Made by a program: the position numbers and the translations under genes
In this document: positions 36,152-45,465 of the stretch, piece by piece
Position numbering within the stretch: position 1 is the first letter of the stretch
Layout of the letters: each line of letters starts with the position of its first letter
Assembly: GCF_024054565.1 (NCBI RefSeq)
Contig: NZ_JAMXLR010000055.1
Coordinates: 248,001-312,000, forward strand
Origin: Aeoliella straminimaris
GTDB taxonomy: Bacteria; Planctomycetota; Planctomycetia; Pirellulales; Lacipirellulaceae
Direction: 5' to 3'
DNA length: 64,000 nt
The notes under the pieces: model-generated
Database searches by the model: none
What the model was told of the DNA's origin: nothing
Seen by the model: the letters and a program-made list of their open reading frames with translations, nothing else

Positions 36152-37300
36152 TCAGTTCAGGGCGTCTTCCTCAGGGGCGTCGCCGATCTTCACGTCGAGT
36201 TCGATCGCCCGGCGGTCGCGGTAGACCACCAGGGGAATATCGCGGCCAATTTCGGTGAGGCCTACCAGGCTGATCAGGTGGTCCATGTCCGAGACACGGA
36301 TGCCATCGAACAGCAGGATCACGTCGTCGGGCTTCAAGCTGGCACGGTCCGCGGGCGAACCTGGCTCGACCGACTTCACACGAGTGCCGGACAAACTGGG
36401 GAGTCCCAAAGAGCGGGCTCGGCGGTCGTCGAACAACGAATCGAGCGTCACGCCCAGGAAGCCACGGTTCACGTGGCCCACGGTCGTCAGGTCCTTGGCA
36501 ATGCGAATCACGGCGTTGATGGGAATCGAAAAGCCGATGCCTTCGTTGCCACCGGAGTTGCTGGCAATGGCCGTGTTGATGCCGACCACTTCGCCACGCA
36601 GGTTGATCAGTGGCCCGCCGCTGTTGCCCGGATTAATCGCGGCGTCGGTTTGCAGGAAGTTCTGCAAGCGAACGTCGCCGTCGCCGAGATCGAGGTTATA
36701 ACGCCCTTTGGCACTGATAATGCCGCGCGTGACGCTCTGGCTAAGGCCAAACGGACTGCCCACGGCCAGCACCTGCTCGCCGATTTCCAAGCGATTGCTG
36801 TTCCCCAGGCGGGCCGCCAGTAGTTTGGTGTCGGGTAGTCGCAGCACGGCCACATCCGTCTGTGGATCGCTCCAAATGCGATTGGGCCGGGTGATATTGC
36901 CGTCGGCGAACTGAACACGAATAAAGGGAGCCGACGAGTGCTTGATCACGTGGCGGTTGGTCAGCACAAACGGCTTGCCGCTGATATTGACGATTACGCC
37001 AGAACCGGCTTCTTGCAGATCGGACCGCTGCCCTGAGCCTCGCACGGGGCTCGCCTCGATGTGCACCACAGCCGGGGTCACTAACTTCACAACCCGCTTG
37101 ATGATGCCGAGTTCGCGCTCCAGTGCGTCGACATCGCGGGCCAGTTGATCGTAGTCCCGTTCCCGCTCGTTGGCAGCATTGGCCGCGGCACGACCATCCA
37201 GGGCAGCAATCTGCCCCTGGGCCCCCGTCGACCAGGTCAGGCAGACCGCGCAGAGCAGGGCAGTGAGGAAGCGATAGGATAGGGGCGGAGAGCCTTGCAC
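36152..37300 (-). CDS. S1C (HtrA/Deg-type) serine protease with PDZ domain
   Basis: 382 aa, exported (signal ending AQGQ). A short coiled segment (about 45-70) precedes the trypsin-like domain with the full triad: His117 (LTNRHVIK), Asp149 (QTDVAVL) and Ser227 (GNSGGP). One PDZ domain follows at about 275-365 (GFLGVTLDSL, SVEPGSPADRASLKPDDVIL). A one-PDZ layout resembles DegS/HtrA-A members rather than two-PDZ DegP. Envelope protein quality control or processing. Ends 30 nt from the convergent nucleoside hydrolase. Confidence 0.95.
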   Translation of the reverse strand: MQGSPPLSYRFLTALLCAVCLTWSTGAQGQIAALDGRAAANAANERERDYDQLARDVDALERELGIIKRVVKLVTPAVVHIEASPVRGSGQRSDLQEAGSGVIVNISGKPFVLTNRHVIKHSSAPFIRVQFADGNITRPNRIWSDPQTDVAVLRLPDTKLLAARLGNSNRLEIGEQVLAVGSPFGLSQSVTRGIISAKGRYNLDLGDGDVRLQNFLQTDAAINPGNSGGPLINLRGEVVGINTAIASNSGGNEGIGFSIPINAVIRIAKDLTTVGHVNRGFLGVTLDSLFDDRRARSLGLPSLSGTRVKSVEPGSPADRASLKPDDVILLFDGIRVSDMDHLISLVGLTEIGRDIPLVVYRDRRAIELDVKIGDAPEEDALN

Positions 37301-37408
37301 AAACGACCTCGCAAAGGCGTCAGGAGGAGCGACGGGGAAACTCTCGGAAATTATAACTCATCCCCTGCGCCGGCCCAGTAATTCAAGGCAGTTTGCCGCC
37401 TCTGAGCG

Positions 37409-37446
37409 AAAAAAAAGAAGCCGCCCGGCTGAGGACCGGCGGCTTC
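37409..37446 (-). terminator. rho-independent terminator of the DksA-type gene
   Basis: Read on the - strand: an 11-bp GC-rich stem (GAAGCCGCCGG / CCGGGCGGCTTC with one bulged C, 7-nt loop) followed by eight T. It starts 40 nt after the stop of the 37486-37926 gene and separates it from the protease gene downstream. Confidence 0.93.
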
Positions 37447-37485
37447 GATGGATCGCGTGGAGTCTGCGGGCCAATGGCGGGCCGA

Positions 37486-37926
37486 TCACATTTCCAAATC
37501 GGTCAGCGACACGTCTGCGTCGGTGAATCCGGTGTCGACGACTCGCCCCCAGTTGGCGTCTCCGCTCAAATCGAGCTGACCGGTCTCGGCCGCGCGTTGG
37601 CAGTCGATGCACATCGTGGCATAGGGCAACGCCTGCAAACGGGCCAACGGGATCTTGGCACTGCAAATCTCGCAATTGCCATAGGTTCCCTGACGCATGC
37701 TATCGAGTGCCCGCTCGATGTTGGCCAACTCGCGAGATTCGACTTCGGCCAATTGCGAACTGATTTCGTCCTGGGCGGCATCCAGAGCGGCATCCACCAC
37801 GTCGCTGCCAGACTGCTCGCGAAGTTGCTTCAGTAAGCTCAAATCGCCGGCCAGTGCTCTACGCAATGCGTCGCGGCGTTTCACCAGCACCTCACGCATC
37901 TTTTGGATGGAATCTTTACGTGCCAT
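37486..37926 (-). CDS. DksA/TraR family zinc-finger regulator
   Basis: 146 aa from ATG 37926; the open frame extends far upstream but only this part is coherent. N-terminal coiled coil (about 5-75), then a C4 zinc finger C85-x2-C88-x17-C106-x2-C109 and the family motif YGNCEICSAKIPLARLQALP. DksA-type proteins bind the RNA polymerase secondary channel and adjust transcription, often with ppGpp. The D-x-x-D/A tip motif of true DksA is not obvious (helical tip reads SGSDVVDAALD), so the exact activity is uncertain. Own terminator, so monocistronic. Confidence 0.92.
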   Translation of the reverse strand: MARKDSIQKMREVLVKRRDALRRALAGDLSLLKQLREQSGSDVVDAALDAAQDEISSQLAEVESRELANIERALDSMRQGTYGNCEICSAKIPLARLQALPYATMCIDCQRAAETGQLDLSGDANWGRVVDTGFTDADVSLTDLEM

Positions 37927-38521
37927 GGGTGTGCTCCTAGTTGCCTCCGGCCAACTGCCACGCGGAAATGGCCTGGGCCGGCTCTCTGCTGTTCCGCCTG
38001 AATTCAAGTCCTGTTCAGGCGAAGCCCGCCAGGAATACGTGGTTGTTAACTGCCAGCTGGGATGGGGTTCGCCCCACCCCCCGGCCGTTACGGTAACTAT
38101 AGTACGCACGTGGAAAGGAGAAGGTTGGCGCGATAGCGGTTTTTCTGCCTTAGCTCCCTTCAGGCGGTGTGACCGGCAAGTACGGAATTTCCCTACTTTT
38201 TGGTTTCCAATTAGCCGAACGTGACACTCGGTTGGCCGCAACTGGCGTGTATCCGCTCGGAAGAGACACCTTGGCAATTCCCCCCACCGATTCGAGCGCC
38301 ATTCTGATCCTCCAGCCAAATCGGCAAATTTGGCGTAAGCGAATGAGCCCGATCAAACGGATTCCCGAACTTCGAATTGCCGGCTGGCGTTTTTGACCGC
38401 ACCCGACCTGCAAGCTACATCTATTCAACCGCTTTTTACCGCGCCCTCGTAGCGCGAATTGCCGGTTTTCGCAAGCAGTAGGTGACCAGGGCCGTTTGGA
38501 AACGACAAAAGAACACTAGCA
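37927..38521. other. divergent intergenic region with inverted repeat
   Basis: 595 bp without a gene between the DksA-type gene and the FHA gene. An 8-bp perfect inverted repeat CGCCTGAA/TTCAGGCG (37995-38021, 11-nt loop) lies 69 nt upstream of the DksA-type start and could be an operator or leader hairpin. CGAATTGCCGG occurs twice (38381 and 38456 areas). Promoters for both genes must be here. Confidence 0.45.
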
Positions 38522-41236
38522 ATGACCGAAGCCGCCGTCCTAACCTCGACCACTCCGCGCGAAGCTGTGTTGGTGCTCCACCGTAGCGGCGACGATGATT
38601 GTATCGTCCGCCTGACGGACGGCAAGGTGACCATCGGCAGTGGCCAAAGCTGCACGGTGCGGCTCACGGACCCGGGCGTTCGGCCCCTACATTGCCTGAT
38701 CACGCCAGGGGCGGATGGCCCCATGGTGCGTCGCTGGTCGGATGGGACGCTGCTGAACGGCGAGCCCTTCTCCGAGGCCCCTTTGACGCTGGGCGACCAG
38801 CTGTCGATTGGTCCCGTGGAGTTCTTCCTCGAGCAGCCCTCGACCGGCGAGCTCGACTCGACGGCCGTGGTGCCCACCGTACCACGAACTGCCTTAAACT
38901 CTGTCGATTGTCCACCGCAATCGACTTTGTCAGCGCAAGAACCGTCGCTGGAATCGACCGCCGAGGACAGCAGCGAGGCGACCGACGAAGCCCCGGACGA
39001 AGCCGGGCCCCTGCAAGAGCCAGTTCGAACAAGTCGCAGCAGGGCCCGAGCGCTGGCTCGCTTGGCACGCCGGCAACGCACGGAGAATCAGCAGCTAGCG
39101 GTAGAGCTTGCCGCCCTGCAAGCACGGTTGACAGAGGTCGAAGCCGAACGCGAGCAACTTGTCGGCGAGCGGGACGACCTGCGGACCCAACTTGGCGCAT
39201 TGGCCAAGGACCTGCTGCAGTTGCGCGAGGAACTCACCGCTCGCTCCACCGCCGAAGACGACCGAGTAGCGGAGCTCGAACGCCGCCAGGCCGACCTCGA
39301 GCAGCAGATCGTCGAGCGAGACGTCTTGGTTGGTGATCTACGAGAAGAACTCGAACGGCGGCAGCAGACGCCCGACAGCCAGGAATCGCCGGCAGCTTCC
39401 GCCGCCGCGGAGGCCGATACCGACGGGGACCTGGCACTCGAAGTCTTAGAGCCATCCCAGGAAGACGTGCAGGAAGAGACCGCCGAAACGTCGCCCGCTG
39501 GCGAGGTCGACGAAGATCAGGAGCTAGTAACGTTGCCAGAGACGGGCTCTCAGGAGAGTCCGGCAACGCCTGAAGACAGTGGCGCGGGCGAGGAGCTCGC
39601 CGAGTGGGGCATCGCGACCGACACACCAGAGCCAGCCGTCCTGTTGCAACAACTCGAACAACTGTCGTCCGAGGCGATGGAACCGGAGGTGGCCACGACT
39701 GACGAGCCGGCTGCAGACGATCTGCCCATCGATAGCAGCGAGCCAGCTGACGACCTGTGGAACACGGTGCAGTCGAGCTCCGCACGGGACAACATTGACG
39801 ATTGGTGCAGCCCAACCCCCACACCGGAGCCATTGCCCAACACGGACGATCTGTGGGACGTGGAACGTCAGCTGCCCGAGGCTCTGGCGACCACTGAAGA
39901 GCTGCCGGAGGCCGGCACTGCAGAGCCCCACGCAGTCGAGCCCACCCTGTCGGAGACCAGTGCCGACGGGGCAGTCGCGGCGGCCGACGACCCGTTCGCA
40001 GGCCTGGCGGCCGTAGCCACCTCGCCCAAGCCGCAAGAGTCGCTGCTTTCCTCTATCGAGGAAGAGGAGAAAAGCGAACCCGATGAGGGTGACGTCTGGG
40101 GACGTTTGTCCTCGCTCCGCGCAGCGGCATCAGAAAAGCTGCACTACGAGGTCAAACACTCCGTTGACGACGCGGCAGACCTCGCTTCATCGGGGGAAAC
40201 ATCCCCCGAGGAGCAGGAAGGCCCAGAGCAAGAAAGCAGCCTGCCGGATCATACACTCGAGCCCGTCGCCGATGACTCCGATGCCGCGGACGCCGAGTCG
40301 ACCAGTGACGACCAGTGGGCAGAAGCGACCGTGGATGAGTTAGAGGAGCCGGCCCTGGAAGAAGCCGACGCTACGGAGCTTGAGCCAGTGTTGCCCACCA
40401 CGGCGTTCGACCCGCCTGCCGAGTCGATCAAGGAGCCAGAAGAGCCCGTTTCCTACGTCGAGCGATTCCGGCACCTGCTGGATGAAGGTGGCTCAGAGAC
40501 CGAACTCCCCGCCTGCGAGCCACTGGCTACGGAACCAGTTATCGAGCCGCCCCAAGCCGAGTCGCCCGCCGTAGCGGAGGAGGGCGAAGAGTCGATCGAA
40601 GATTACATGGCCAAAATGATGGCCCGGCTGCGAGGCGAATCGTCTCCCTCCCCGGTGGCGGCTGCAGTGCCCACCGAAACACTGGTCGAAAAGCCGGCCA
40701 AAGCGACGACCGGACAGCTCTCCGCCACACCGTCCAAATCGGCCGATACCACCGCAACGGGGCCGTTTCCCGAGTCGACCGAGTCGATCCTGGCGCGGCC
40801 CAAGTCTACGACCGAATCGCTTGGCGGCGAGGAGACGACTCCCGCTCCCCCTAAAGAGATGTTGGAGAACCTCGAGGAAATCAAGACCACCGCTATCCCT
40901 GAGCAGTCGGCCGACATGTCCACGCTACGCGATTTGGCGAACAGCTCAGCACGCGAGGCGATCAAGATCGCAAACGCGCGTCGCTATCGAGAAATGGCCC
41001 TGTCCAATTTGCTGATGTGTGTTACGGGAGCCCTCGGCGGCGGATACCTGCTGTGGGAAGCGGGGGGACAGCTCGGCATGCAACTGTTCTGCGGGGCCGG
41101 CGCCCTGGCTGCTTCGGCCTTCTGGGCGCTGAGAACCGCGCGTTCGGTGTCGGCACCCTCTGAGCCGAAAGTCGTGCCCGTAGTTCGAGACGACAGCTCG
41201 GCGTCTCTGCCCATCGCTGGCGTCGAAAAACGCTAG
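38522..41236 (+). CDS. large acidic FHA-domain protein with C-terminal membrane hairpin
   Basis: 904 aa. Residues 15-105 form an FHA-like domain (VTIGSGQSCTVRLTDPGVRP, LLNGEPF) in which the usual S-x-x-H is altered to RPLHCLI, so phosphothreonine binding is uncertain. A coiled coil at about 175-275 (LAALQARLTEVEAEREQL) is followed by about 500 residues of Glu/Ala/Pro-rich low-complexity sequence, then two hydrophobic helices near 829-848 and 851-871 and a short tail. Topology suggests a cytoplasmic scaffold tethered to the membrane by its C-terminus. No kinase gene is adjacent. Function unknown. Confidence 0.82.
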   Translation: MTEAAVLTSTTPREAVLVLHRSGDDDCIVRLTDGKVTIGSGQSCTVRLTDPGVRPLHCLITPGADGPMVRRWSDGTLLNGEPFSEAPLTLGDQLSIGPVEFFLEQPSTGELDSTAVVPTVPRTALNSVDCPPQSTLSAQEPSLESTAEDSSEATDEAPDEAGPLQEPVRTSRSRARALARLARRQRTENQQLAVELAALQARLTEVEAEREQLVGERDDLRTQLGALAKDLLQLREELTARSTAEDDRVAELERRQADLEQQIVERDVLVGDLREELERRQQTPDSQESPAASAAAEADTDGDLALEVLEPSQEDVQEETAETSPAGEVDEDQELVTLPETGSQESPATPEDSGAGEELAEWGIATDTPEPAVLLQQLEQLSSEAMEPEVATTDEPAADDLPIDSSEPADDLWNTVQSSSARDNIDDWCSPTPTPEPLPNTDDLWDVERQLPEALATTEELPEAGTAEPHAVEPTLSETSADGAVAAADDPFAGLAAVATSPKPQESLLSSIEEEEKSEPDEGDVWGRLSSLRAAASEKLHYEVKHSVDDAADLASSGETSPEEQEGPEQESSLPDHTLEPVADDSDAADAESTSDDQWAEATVDELEEPALEEADATELEPVLPTTAFDPPAESIKEPEEPVSYVERFRHLLDEGGSETELPACEPLATEPVIEPPQAESPAVAEEGEESIEDYMAKMMARLRGESSPSPVAAAVPTETLVEKPAKATTGQLSATPSKSADTTATGPFPESTESILARPKSTTESLGGEETTPAPPKEMLENLEEIKTTAIPEQSADMSTLRDLANSSAREAIKIANARRYREMALSNLLMCVTGALGGGYLLWEAGGQLGMQLFCGAGALAASAFWALRTARSVSAPSEPKVVPVVRDDSSASLPIAGVEKR

Positions 41237-41267
41237 GGCTACGCGGATTAGAGGAATGTGTGGCGTT

Positions 41268-42281
41268 CTAGAAGCCTCGCGAGGCGACCACGTCATCCCA
41301 GCCGCGAATGTCGTATTCGATCCCGACGAAGTCGAGCACCCTCCGCAGGCCGCGGAGGGCGACGCCCATCCCGTCGGGGCCGCTGAAGCCACCAAACTGA
41401 CCACCGCCTTTGAGATGCGGCTCGAGTTCGAGAAATACGCCTGGAATGCCCCGTCGCTTGAGCTTACGAGTTAGCTTGGGCAGCACCTCCTTGAAGTCTT
41501 CCAGGATGCGGGTGTGGCCGCTGTCGCCCATATCGGCGGGGACAAAGTTCTTCAGTTTATCCTCTTCCACATGGTCCGCCTTGCCAGTCAGCGAAGGATC
41601 ACGATAGTCCTTGATGTGCATCCAGCCCAGGCTCGGCTTCATGGCCAGGTACTCCTGGAACACCTCGTCGGTGCTCATACCCTGGCTCACCAGGTTGCCG
41701 CCGTCGAAGATGGTGACCATCGCCGGGTGGTTCACCTTGCGGTGCAGCTCGGCCAGCAGCTCACCCGTCTGACCAATCAGGTTAGCTTCGACCTCCAGGC
41801 CGAACGTCAGGTCGCTACGATGGCACAACTCGGCGATCTCGCCCAATTGGTCGGCCGCCTGATTCAGGTGCTCGCGAGGATCGGTACCCTTGGGATGATA
41901 GAAGCTGAAGCCCCGAATCAACTTGGTCTCGAATGCGTGGGCCAGGTCGCACGCTTTCTTTACTTCGCTCTTCATGTACCTCTTGAAGGGCACGTAGCGG
42001 TTCTTGGTACCGTCGTCCGTATCGAGAAGTTTCACCTTGCCGATCGGTGAGCCGATCGACGCGACATTCATGCCATACTCATCTTCCAGGTGACGGAGCT
42101 TGGTAATCTCGCTCTTGGTGAGCTGCATCACATTCTTGATGCCGCTGCCAACGTCGACAAAACGCAGGCTGTAATACTCCAGACCGATGGCCGCAAAGGC
42201 CGCGAACTGCTCCATAGCCGTTTTGTGATTGGCCGCTTCGTCAGCAAAGCCGGAGAGTATTACGCGAGGTTGATCGGACAT
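41268..42281 (-). CDS. sugar phosphate isomerase/epimerase (TIM barrel)
   Basis: 337 aa, no export signal. Xylose-isomerase-like fold: ILSGFADEAA, IGLEYYSLRFVDVG, LIRGFSFYHPKG, FGLEVEANLIG (metal Glu), MVTIFDGGNLV (Asp), LGWMHIKDYRD (His-x-Lys-Asp) and VFLELEPHLKGGG (final Glu-x-E/H). Metal-site residues are complete, so it is probably active on a sugar or sugar phosphate. Planctomycete genomes hold many paralogues; substrate not predictable. Convergent with the FHA gene 31 bp away and 72 bp downstream of queF on the same strand. Confidence 0.89.
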   Translation of the reverse strand: MSDQPRVILSGFADEAANHKTAMEQFAAFAAIGLEYYSLRFVDVGSGIKNVMQLTKSEITKLRHLEDEYGMNVASIGSPIGKVKLLDTDDGTKNRYVPFKRYMKSEVKKACDLAHAFETKLIRGFSFYHPKGTDPREHLNQAADQLGEIAELCHRSDLTFGLEVEANLIGQTGELLAELHRKVNHPAMVTIFDGGNLVSQGMSTDEVFQEYLAMKPSLGWMHIKDYRDPSLTGKADHVEEDKLKNFVPADMGDSGHTRILEDFKEVLPKLTRKLKRRGIPGVFLELEPHLKGGGQFGGFSGPDGMGVALRGLRRVLDFVGIEYDIRGWDDVVASRGF

Positions 42282-42353
42282 TGATTCCTATTGGGGGTTG
42301 CGAGTCGACACGCCAGCGCGGCCGCTTTGATAAGGAAGAGAGGTGAAAGGGGC

Positions 42354-42710
42354 CTACATCGCCGCCGTATACTGGGCAGTTACCGTTTCAGTAATACCGC
42401 CACGAGCGTTGAAAGCCGCCTCGATTTTCATCCAACGAGGCTTCGACACGGTGGCCAGATCGTCGAGCATGGTGTTGGTCACGTGCTCGTAGTAGATGCC
42501 CTGATTGCGAAAGCTCTGCAGGTACATCTTCAGGCTCTTCAATTCGATGCAGACTTTGTCGGGCGTGTACAAAATGGTGATGGTACCGTAGTCGGGCTGG
42601 CCCGTTTTGGGGCAAACCGACGTGAACTCCGGCGCCACGATTTCGATCTTGTAATCGCGGTCGGGAAACTGATTTTCGAACGTTTCGAGTAGCTGACGAT
42701 TTTCAGACAT
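42354..42710 (-). CDS. queF: NADPH-dependent 7-cyano-7-deazaguanine reductase
   Basis: 118 aa, the short unimodular form. Reduces preQ0 to preQ1 in queuosine synthesis. The thioimide-forming Cys33 and acid Asp40 are in [13 protein letters not shown]; the NADPH-binding family motif reads [16 protein letters not shown]. It is transcribed away from queC and queE, which make preQ0, so the local set covers QueE, QueC and QueF; queD and tgt are not in the window. Confidence 0.97.
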   Translation of the reverse strand: MSENRQLLETFENQFPDRDYKIEIVAPEFTSVCPKTGQPDYGTITILYTPDKVCIELKSLKMYLQSFRNQGIYYEHVTNTMLDDLATVSKPRWMKIEAAFNARGGITETVTAQYTAAM

Positions 42711-42829
42711 CGGACCTTTCCTCCTATCGGGCGAGTGGCCATTTTGGCATGATGGCCCCTGTGGCGAAAGGTGCCGCAGAGTCGAGTTTAATCGCTGCAG
42801 GCTGTCACTTGACCCAGATTTTAAGGACC
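42711..42829. promoter_or_regulatory. queF / queC divergent promoter region
   Basis: A 119-bp spacer with a 6-bp inverted repeat GGCCAT/ATGGCC (42737-42757). No preQ1 riboswitch pattern (short stem plus A-rich pseudoknot tail) is recognisable on either strand. Confidence 0.3.
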
Positions 42830-43537
42830 ATGACTCCTATAAAACGCGATAGACCCAAGGCCGTCGTACTGCTGTCCGGTGGGCTCGACTCGGCCACGAC
42901 CGCTGCGATGGCCCTGGACCAGGGCTTCGAAGTCTACGCCTTGAGCGTCGATTATGGCCAGCGGCATCGCTTCGAGCTGGAAGCCGCCGCCCGTGTGGCC
43001 GAGGCCCAGGGGATCACGGAGCACAAGACGGTCGTCATCACGCTCGACCGCCTGGGGGGCAGCGCGCTGACGGCCGACATCGAGGTACCCCACGACCGCG
43101 ATGACGAAACGATTGCCACCGGAATCCCCATCACGTATGTGCCGGCCCGCAATACAGTGATGCTCTCCCTGGCGCTGGGGTATGCCGAAGTGGTGGGAGC
43201 GGCCGACCTGTTCATCGGCGTCAACGCGGTGGACTACAGCGGTTACCCGGACTGCCGCCCCGAGTACATCGCGGCGTTCGAACAACTGGCGAATCTGGCC
43301 ACAAAAGCGGGCGTCGAAGGGACGTTGCGTTTCACAATCCATACGCCCTTAGTAGAATGGACAAAAGCCCAGATCATCGAGTGCGGCACCAGGTTGGGTG
43401 TGGACTATGGTCTGACCCACACCTGCTACAGTCCCAACGAAGCAGGCGTGGCATGCGGGCGGTGCGATGCATGCCATCTGCGCAAGAAAGGCTTCGCCGC
43501 GGCAGGTCTGGTCGATCCAATCGCGTACCAGGCCTAG
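42830..43537 (+). CDS. queC: 7-cyano-7-deazaguanine synthase
   Basis: 235 aa from ATG 42830 (AAGGA just upstream); an in-frame start at 42749 would add 27 residues not typical of QueC. ATP-dependent conversion of 7-carboxy-7-deazaguanine to preQ0. The ATP-pyrophosphatase P-loop SGGLDS is at residues 16-21, DYGQRH and [10 protein letters not shown] follow, and the structural zinc site is C199, C209, C212 and C215 (C-x9-C-x2-C-x2-C). Followed 64 bp later by queE. Confidence 0.97.
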   Translation: MTPIKRDRPKAVVLLSGGLDSATTAAMALDQGFEVYALSVDYGQRHRFELEAAARVAEAQGITEHKTVVITLDRLGGSALTADIEVPHDRDDETIATGIPITYVPARNTVMLSLALGYAEVVGAADLFIGVNAVDYSGYPDCRPEYIAAFEQLANLATKAGVEGTLRFTIHTPLVEWTKAQIIECGTRLGVDYGLTHTCYSPNEAGVACGRCDACHLRKKGFAAAGLVDPIAYQA

Positions 43538-43601
43538 GCGGTTTCCCAGGCAGCCAGGCACGGAGCCTCGGATACAGGCTCTCTCCAGACAGTTGAAGTA
43601 A

Positions 43602-44288
43602 ATGCGGATAGCGGAAATCTACAAATCGACGCAGGGCGAAGGATTGCTCACAGGTACGCCGAGTGTGTTCATCCGCGCCAGTGGTTGCAATCTGCGTTGC
43701 TGGTACTGCGACACGCCGTTCGCCTCGTGGAAACCCGAGGGCATCGACTTGGGCGTCGACGAGATCATGGCCCAAGTGGACGAATGGGACTGCCGCCACG
43801 TGGTGATCACCGGGGGCGAGCCCATGTTGTTCGCTGAGTTGATTCCCCTGTGCGAAGAACTTCGGCGGCAGGGGCGACACGTCACCATCGAAACGGCCGG
43901 CACGCTGTTTCTGCCGCTGGAGTGCGACCTGATGTCGGTGAGCCCCAAGTTTGCCAGCTCCGCGCCCGACCGCCAGGCACACCATCGTTGGCACCACCGG
44001 CATAACGAGACGCGTCATCGCCCCGACATCGTGCGGGAACTGATCGACCAGCACGTCTACCAATTGAAGTTTGTAGTCGATACGCCGGACGACCTCTCCG
44101 AAGTGCAGCAGTATCTGGTGGAATTGGGCTCGGTGGAAGCCGATCGGGTGCTGCTGATGCCACAGGGCGTCGAGCAACCCGATCTCCTGCGCCGGGAAGA
44201 ATGGCTACGGCCCTTCTGTCTGCTGCACGGCTACGTGTTCTGCCCCCGCAAGCAGATCGAGTGGTATGGCGCGTTGCGGGGTACCTGA
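43602..44288 (+). CDS. queE: 7-carboxy-7-deazaguanine synthase (radical SAM)
   Basis: 228 aa. Radical SAM ring contraction of 6-carboxytetrahydropterin. The N-terminus IAEIYKSTQGEG is typical, the cluster site is C29-x3-C33-x2-C36 (SGCNLRCWYCDT), and the SAM GGE motif is VITGGEPML. Residues 120-150 (SSAPDRQAHHRWHHRHNETR) form a longer, His-rich insert than in short QueE forms. Acts before QueC; the two genes are probably co-transcribed. Confidence 0.95.
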   Translation: MRIAEIYKSTQGEGLLTGTPSVFIRASGCNLRCWYCDTPFASWKPEGIDLGVDEIMAQVDEWDCRHVVITGGEPMLFAELIPLCEELRRQGRHVTIETAGTLFLPLECDLMSVSPKFASSAPDRQAHHRWHHRHNETRHRPDIVRELIDQHVYQLKFVVDTPDDLSEVQQYLVELGSVEADRVLLMPQGVEQPDLLRREEWLRPFCLLHGYVFCPRKQIEWYGALRGT

Positions 44289-44295
44289 AACGGTG

Positions 44296-45378
44296 CTAGT
44301 CGGTCAGCGGGCTGGGCTGCTCAGCCATGGGCGAGGGGCCGGTCGGCTCGGGCTCAGGTTCAGGCTTTACTTCCACCTTTTTGGCGGGCGGCTTGCCTCG
44401 TGGCGCGAATACCAGCACCATGGTCGACCCGGTAATGGCAAGAATCAATCCGGCAAGAAACCAAGCGTTCAGCTGGTCGAACTTGCCTTTGTTCCACGTG
44501 TCGAACAGAACGTTCACGACCGGTGCACCGCCGAATACCAGCGGCATCACGAAAACCGGTTTGCCGCCGAAGTTAAAGGCCATAATGATGCCCAACGCAC
44601 CCAACGCGCCCGCGGCGCCCGCGGCCATACTCCAGGTGGTACCGGAGAAGTTGTAAGTGCTTGGTTCGGCAAAGGCGGGCATCGCCAGCAGCAGGTTTGG
44701 CACTACCACGGCAATGGCAAAGTAGGAGAGCCCCACGCACAATAGCGGCCTGAGTCGACTGTGGTCCATGGCTGCCTGCCCTTTGTGGAGCACGGGACCA
44801 TACGAACCCCAACAGGAGATGACCATGGCGATGGAGAGCAGTTGGAATATGAAATTGACCGAAAGCAGATCCACTTTGCCACCGGTGGCCGAAGGGCTGC
44901 TGAGCAGCACAGTCACGGCGCCAATCAGTACGATAATCAATCCGGCCAGGAATACGGGGCCCACGTCTCTGAGTTTCCCGGCCCACACAATGGTGAGGAA
45001 CGAGTTGACTACCGGCGCGCCGCCAAACACCAAGGGCATCACGTACAGCGGCTTGCCCCCGAAGGTGAACGCCAGGACGATGCCCAAGGCACCGAGCGCA
45101 CCGAGTGCACCACCTGCGAGGCTCCAGATGACACCGGTCATGGTCCAGTGCCCCTTTTCGCCCTTGAGGACCAGGATCAGGGCAGGCACGATCACACCGA
45201 TCAGAAAGTAAGCCATCCCCACGCAGACGAAGGGACGCCAGCGGGCAATGTGCGGAAGGGGGGCATCTTCCCCGCCAGTGAACATGTCGTGCTGGCCGAA
45301 ATGCAACACTGGCCCGTAGAGACCCCAGCAGATCATCGTGGTGGCAAACGAAGCAACGACCAACAGCATACTGCGCAT
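44296..45378 (-). CDS. ten-helix membrane protein with internal duplication, candidate transporter
   Basis: 360 aa built from two homologous halves: CWGLYGPVLHFGQ (17-29) matches CWGSYGPVLHKGQ (189-201), and FGGKPLYVMPLVFGGAPVVN (106-125) matches FGGKPVFVMPLVFGGAPVVN (270-289). Each half has about five membrane helices, the plan of drug/metabolite transporters and sugar-uptake GRP proteins, although I do not recognise a named family. The tail is Pro/Glu/Lys-rich (cytoplasmic). Substrate unknown. Convergent with queE (7-bp gap). Confidence 0.86.
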   Translation of the reverse strand: MRSMLLVVASFATTMICWGLYGPVLHFGQHDMFTGGEDAPLPHIARWRPFVCVGMAYFLIGVIVPALILVLKGEKGHWTMTGVIWSLAGGALGALGALGIVLAFTFGGKPLYVMPLVFGGAPVVNSFLTIVWAGKLRDVGPVFLAGLIIVLIGAVTVLLSSPSATGGKVDLLSVNFIFQLLSIAMVISCWGSYGPVLHKGQAAMDHSRLRPLLCVGLSYFAIAVVVPNLLLAMPAFAEPSTYNFSGTTWSMAAGAAGALGALGIIMAFNFGGKPVFVMPLVFGGAPVVNVLFDTWNKGKFDQLNAWFLAGLILAITGSTMVLVFAPRGKPPAKKVEVKPEPEPEPTGPSPMAEQPSPLTD

Positions 45379-45465
45379 GGGTACTAGCCGGGGGTTAGGT
45401 GGGAGTTCAGCGGCTTGGCGGGAGACTCTACTCTAGCGGAATCGCTCTTCAGCGACCACGGTGTC

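Noticed and set aside
41274-41285. Perfect palindrome GCCTCGCGAGGC as a terminator between convergent genes
   Set aside because: It lies inside the last codons of the isomerase gene and has no T-run on either side.
42711-42829. preQ1 riboswitch before queF or queC
   Set aside because: No stem with an A-rich pseudoknot tail of the known preQ1 classes could be recognised on either strand.
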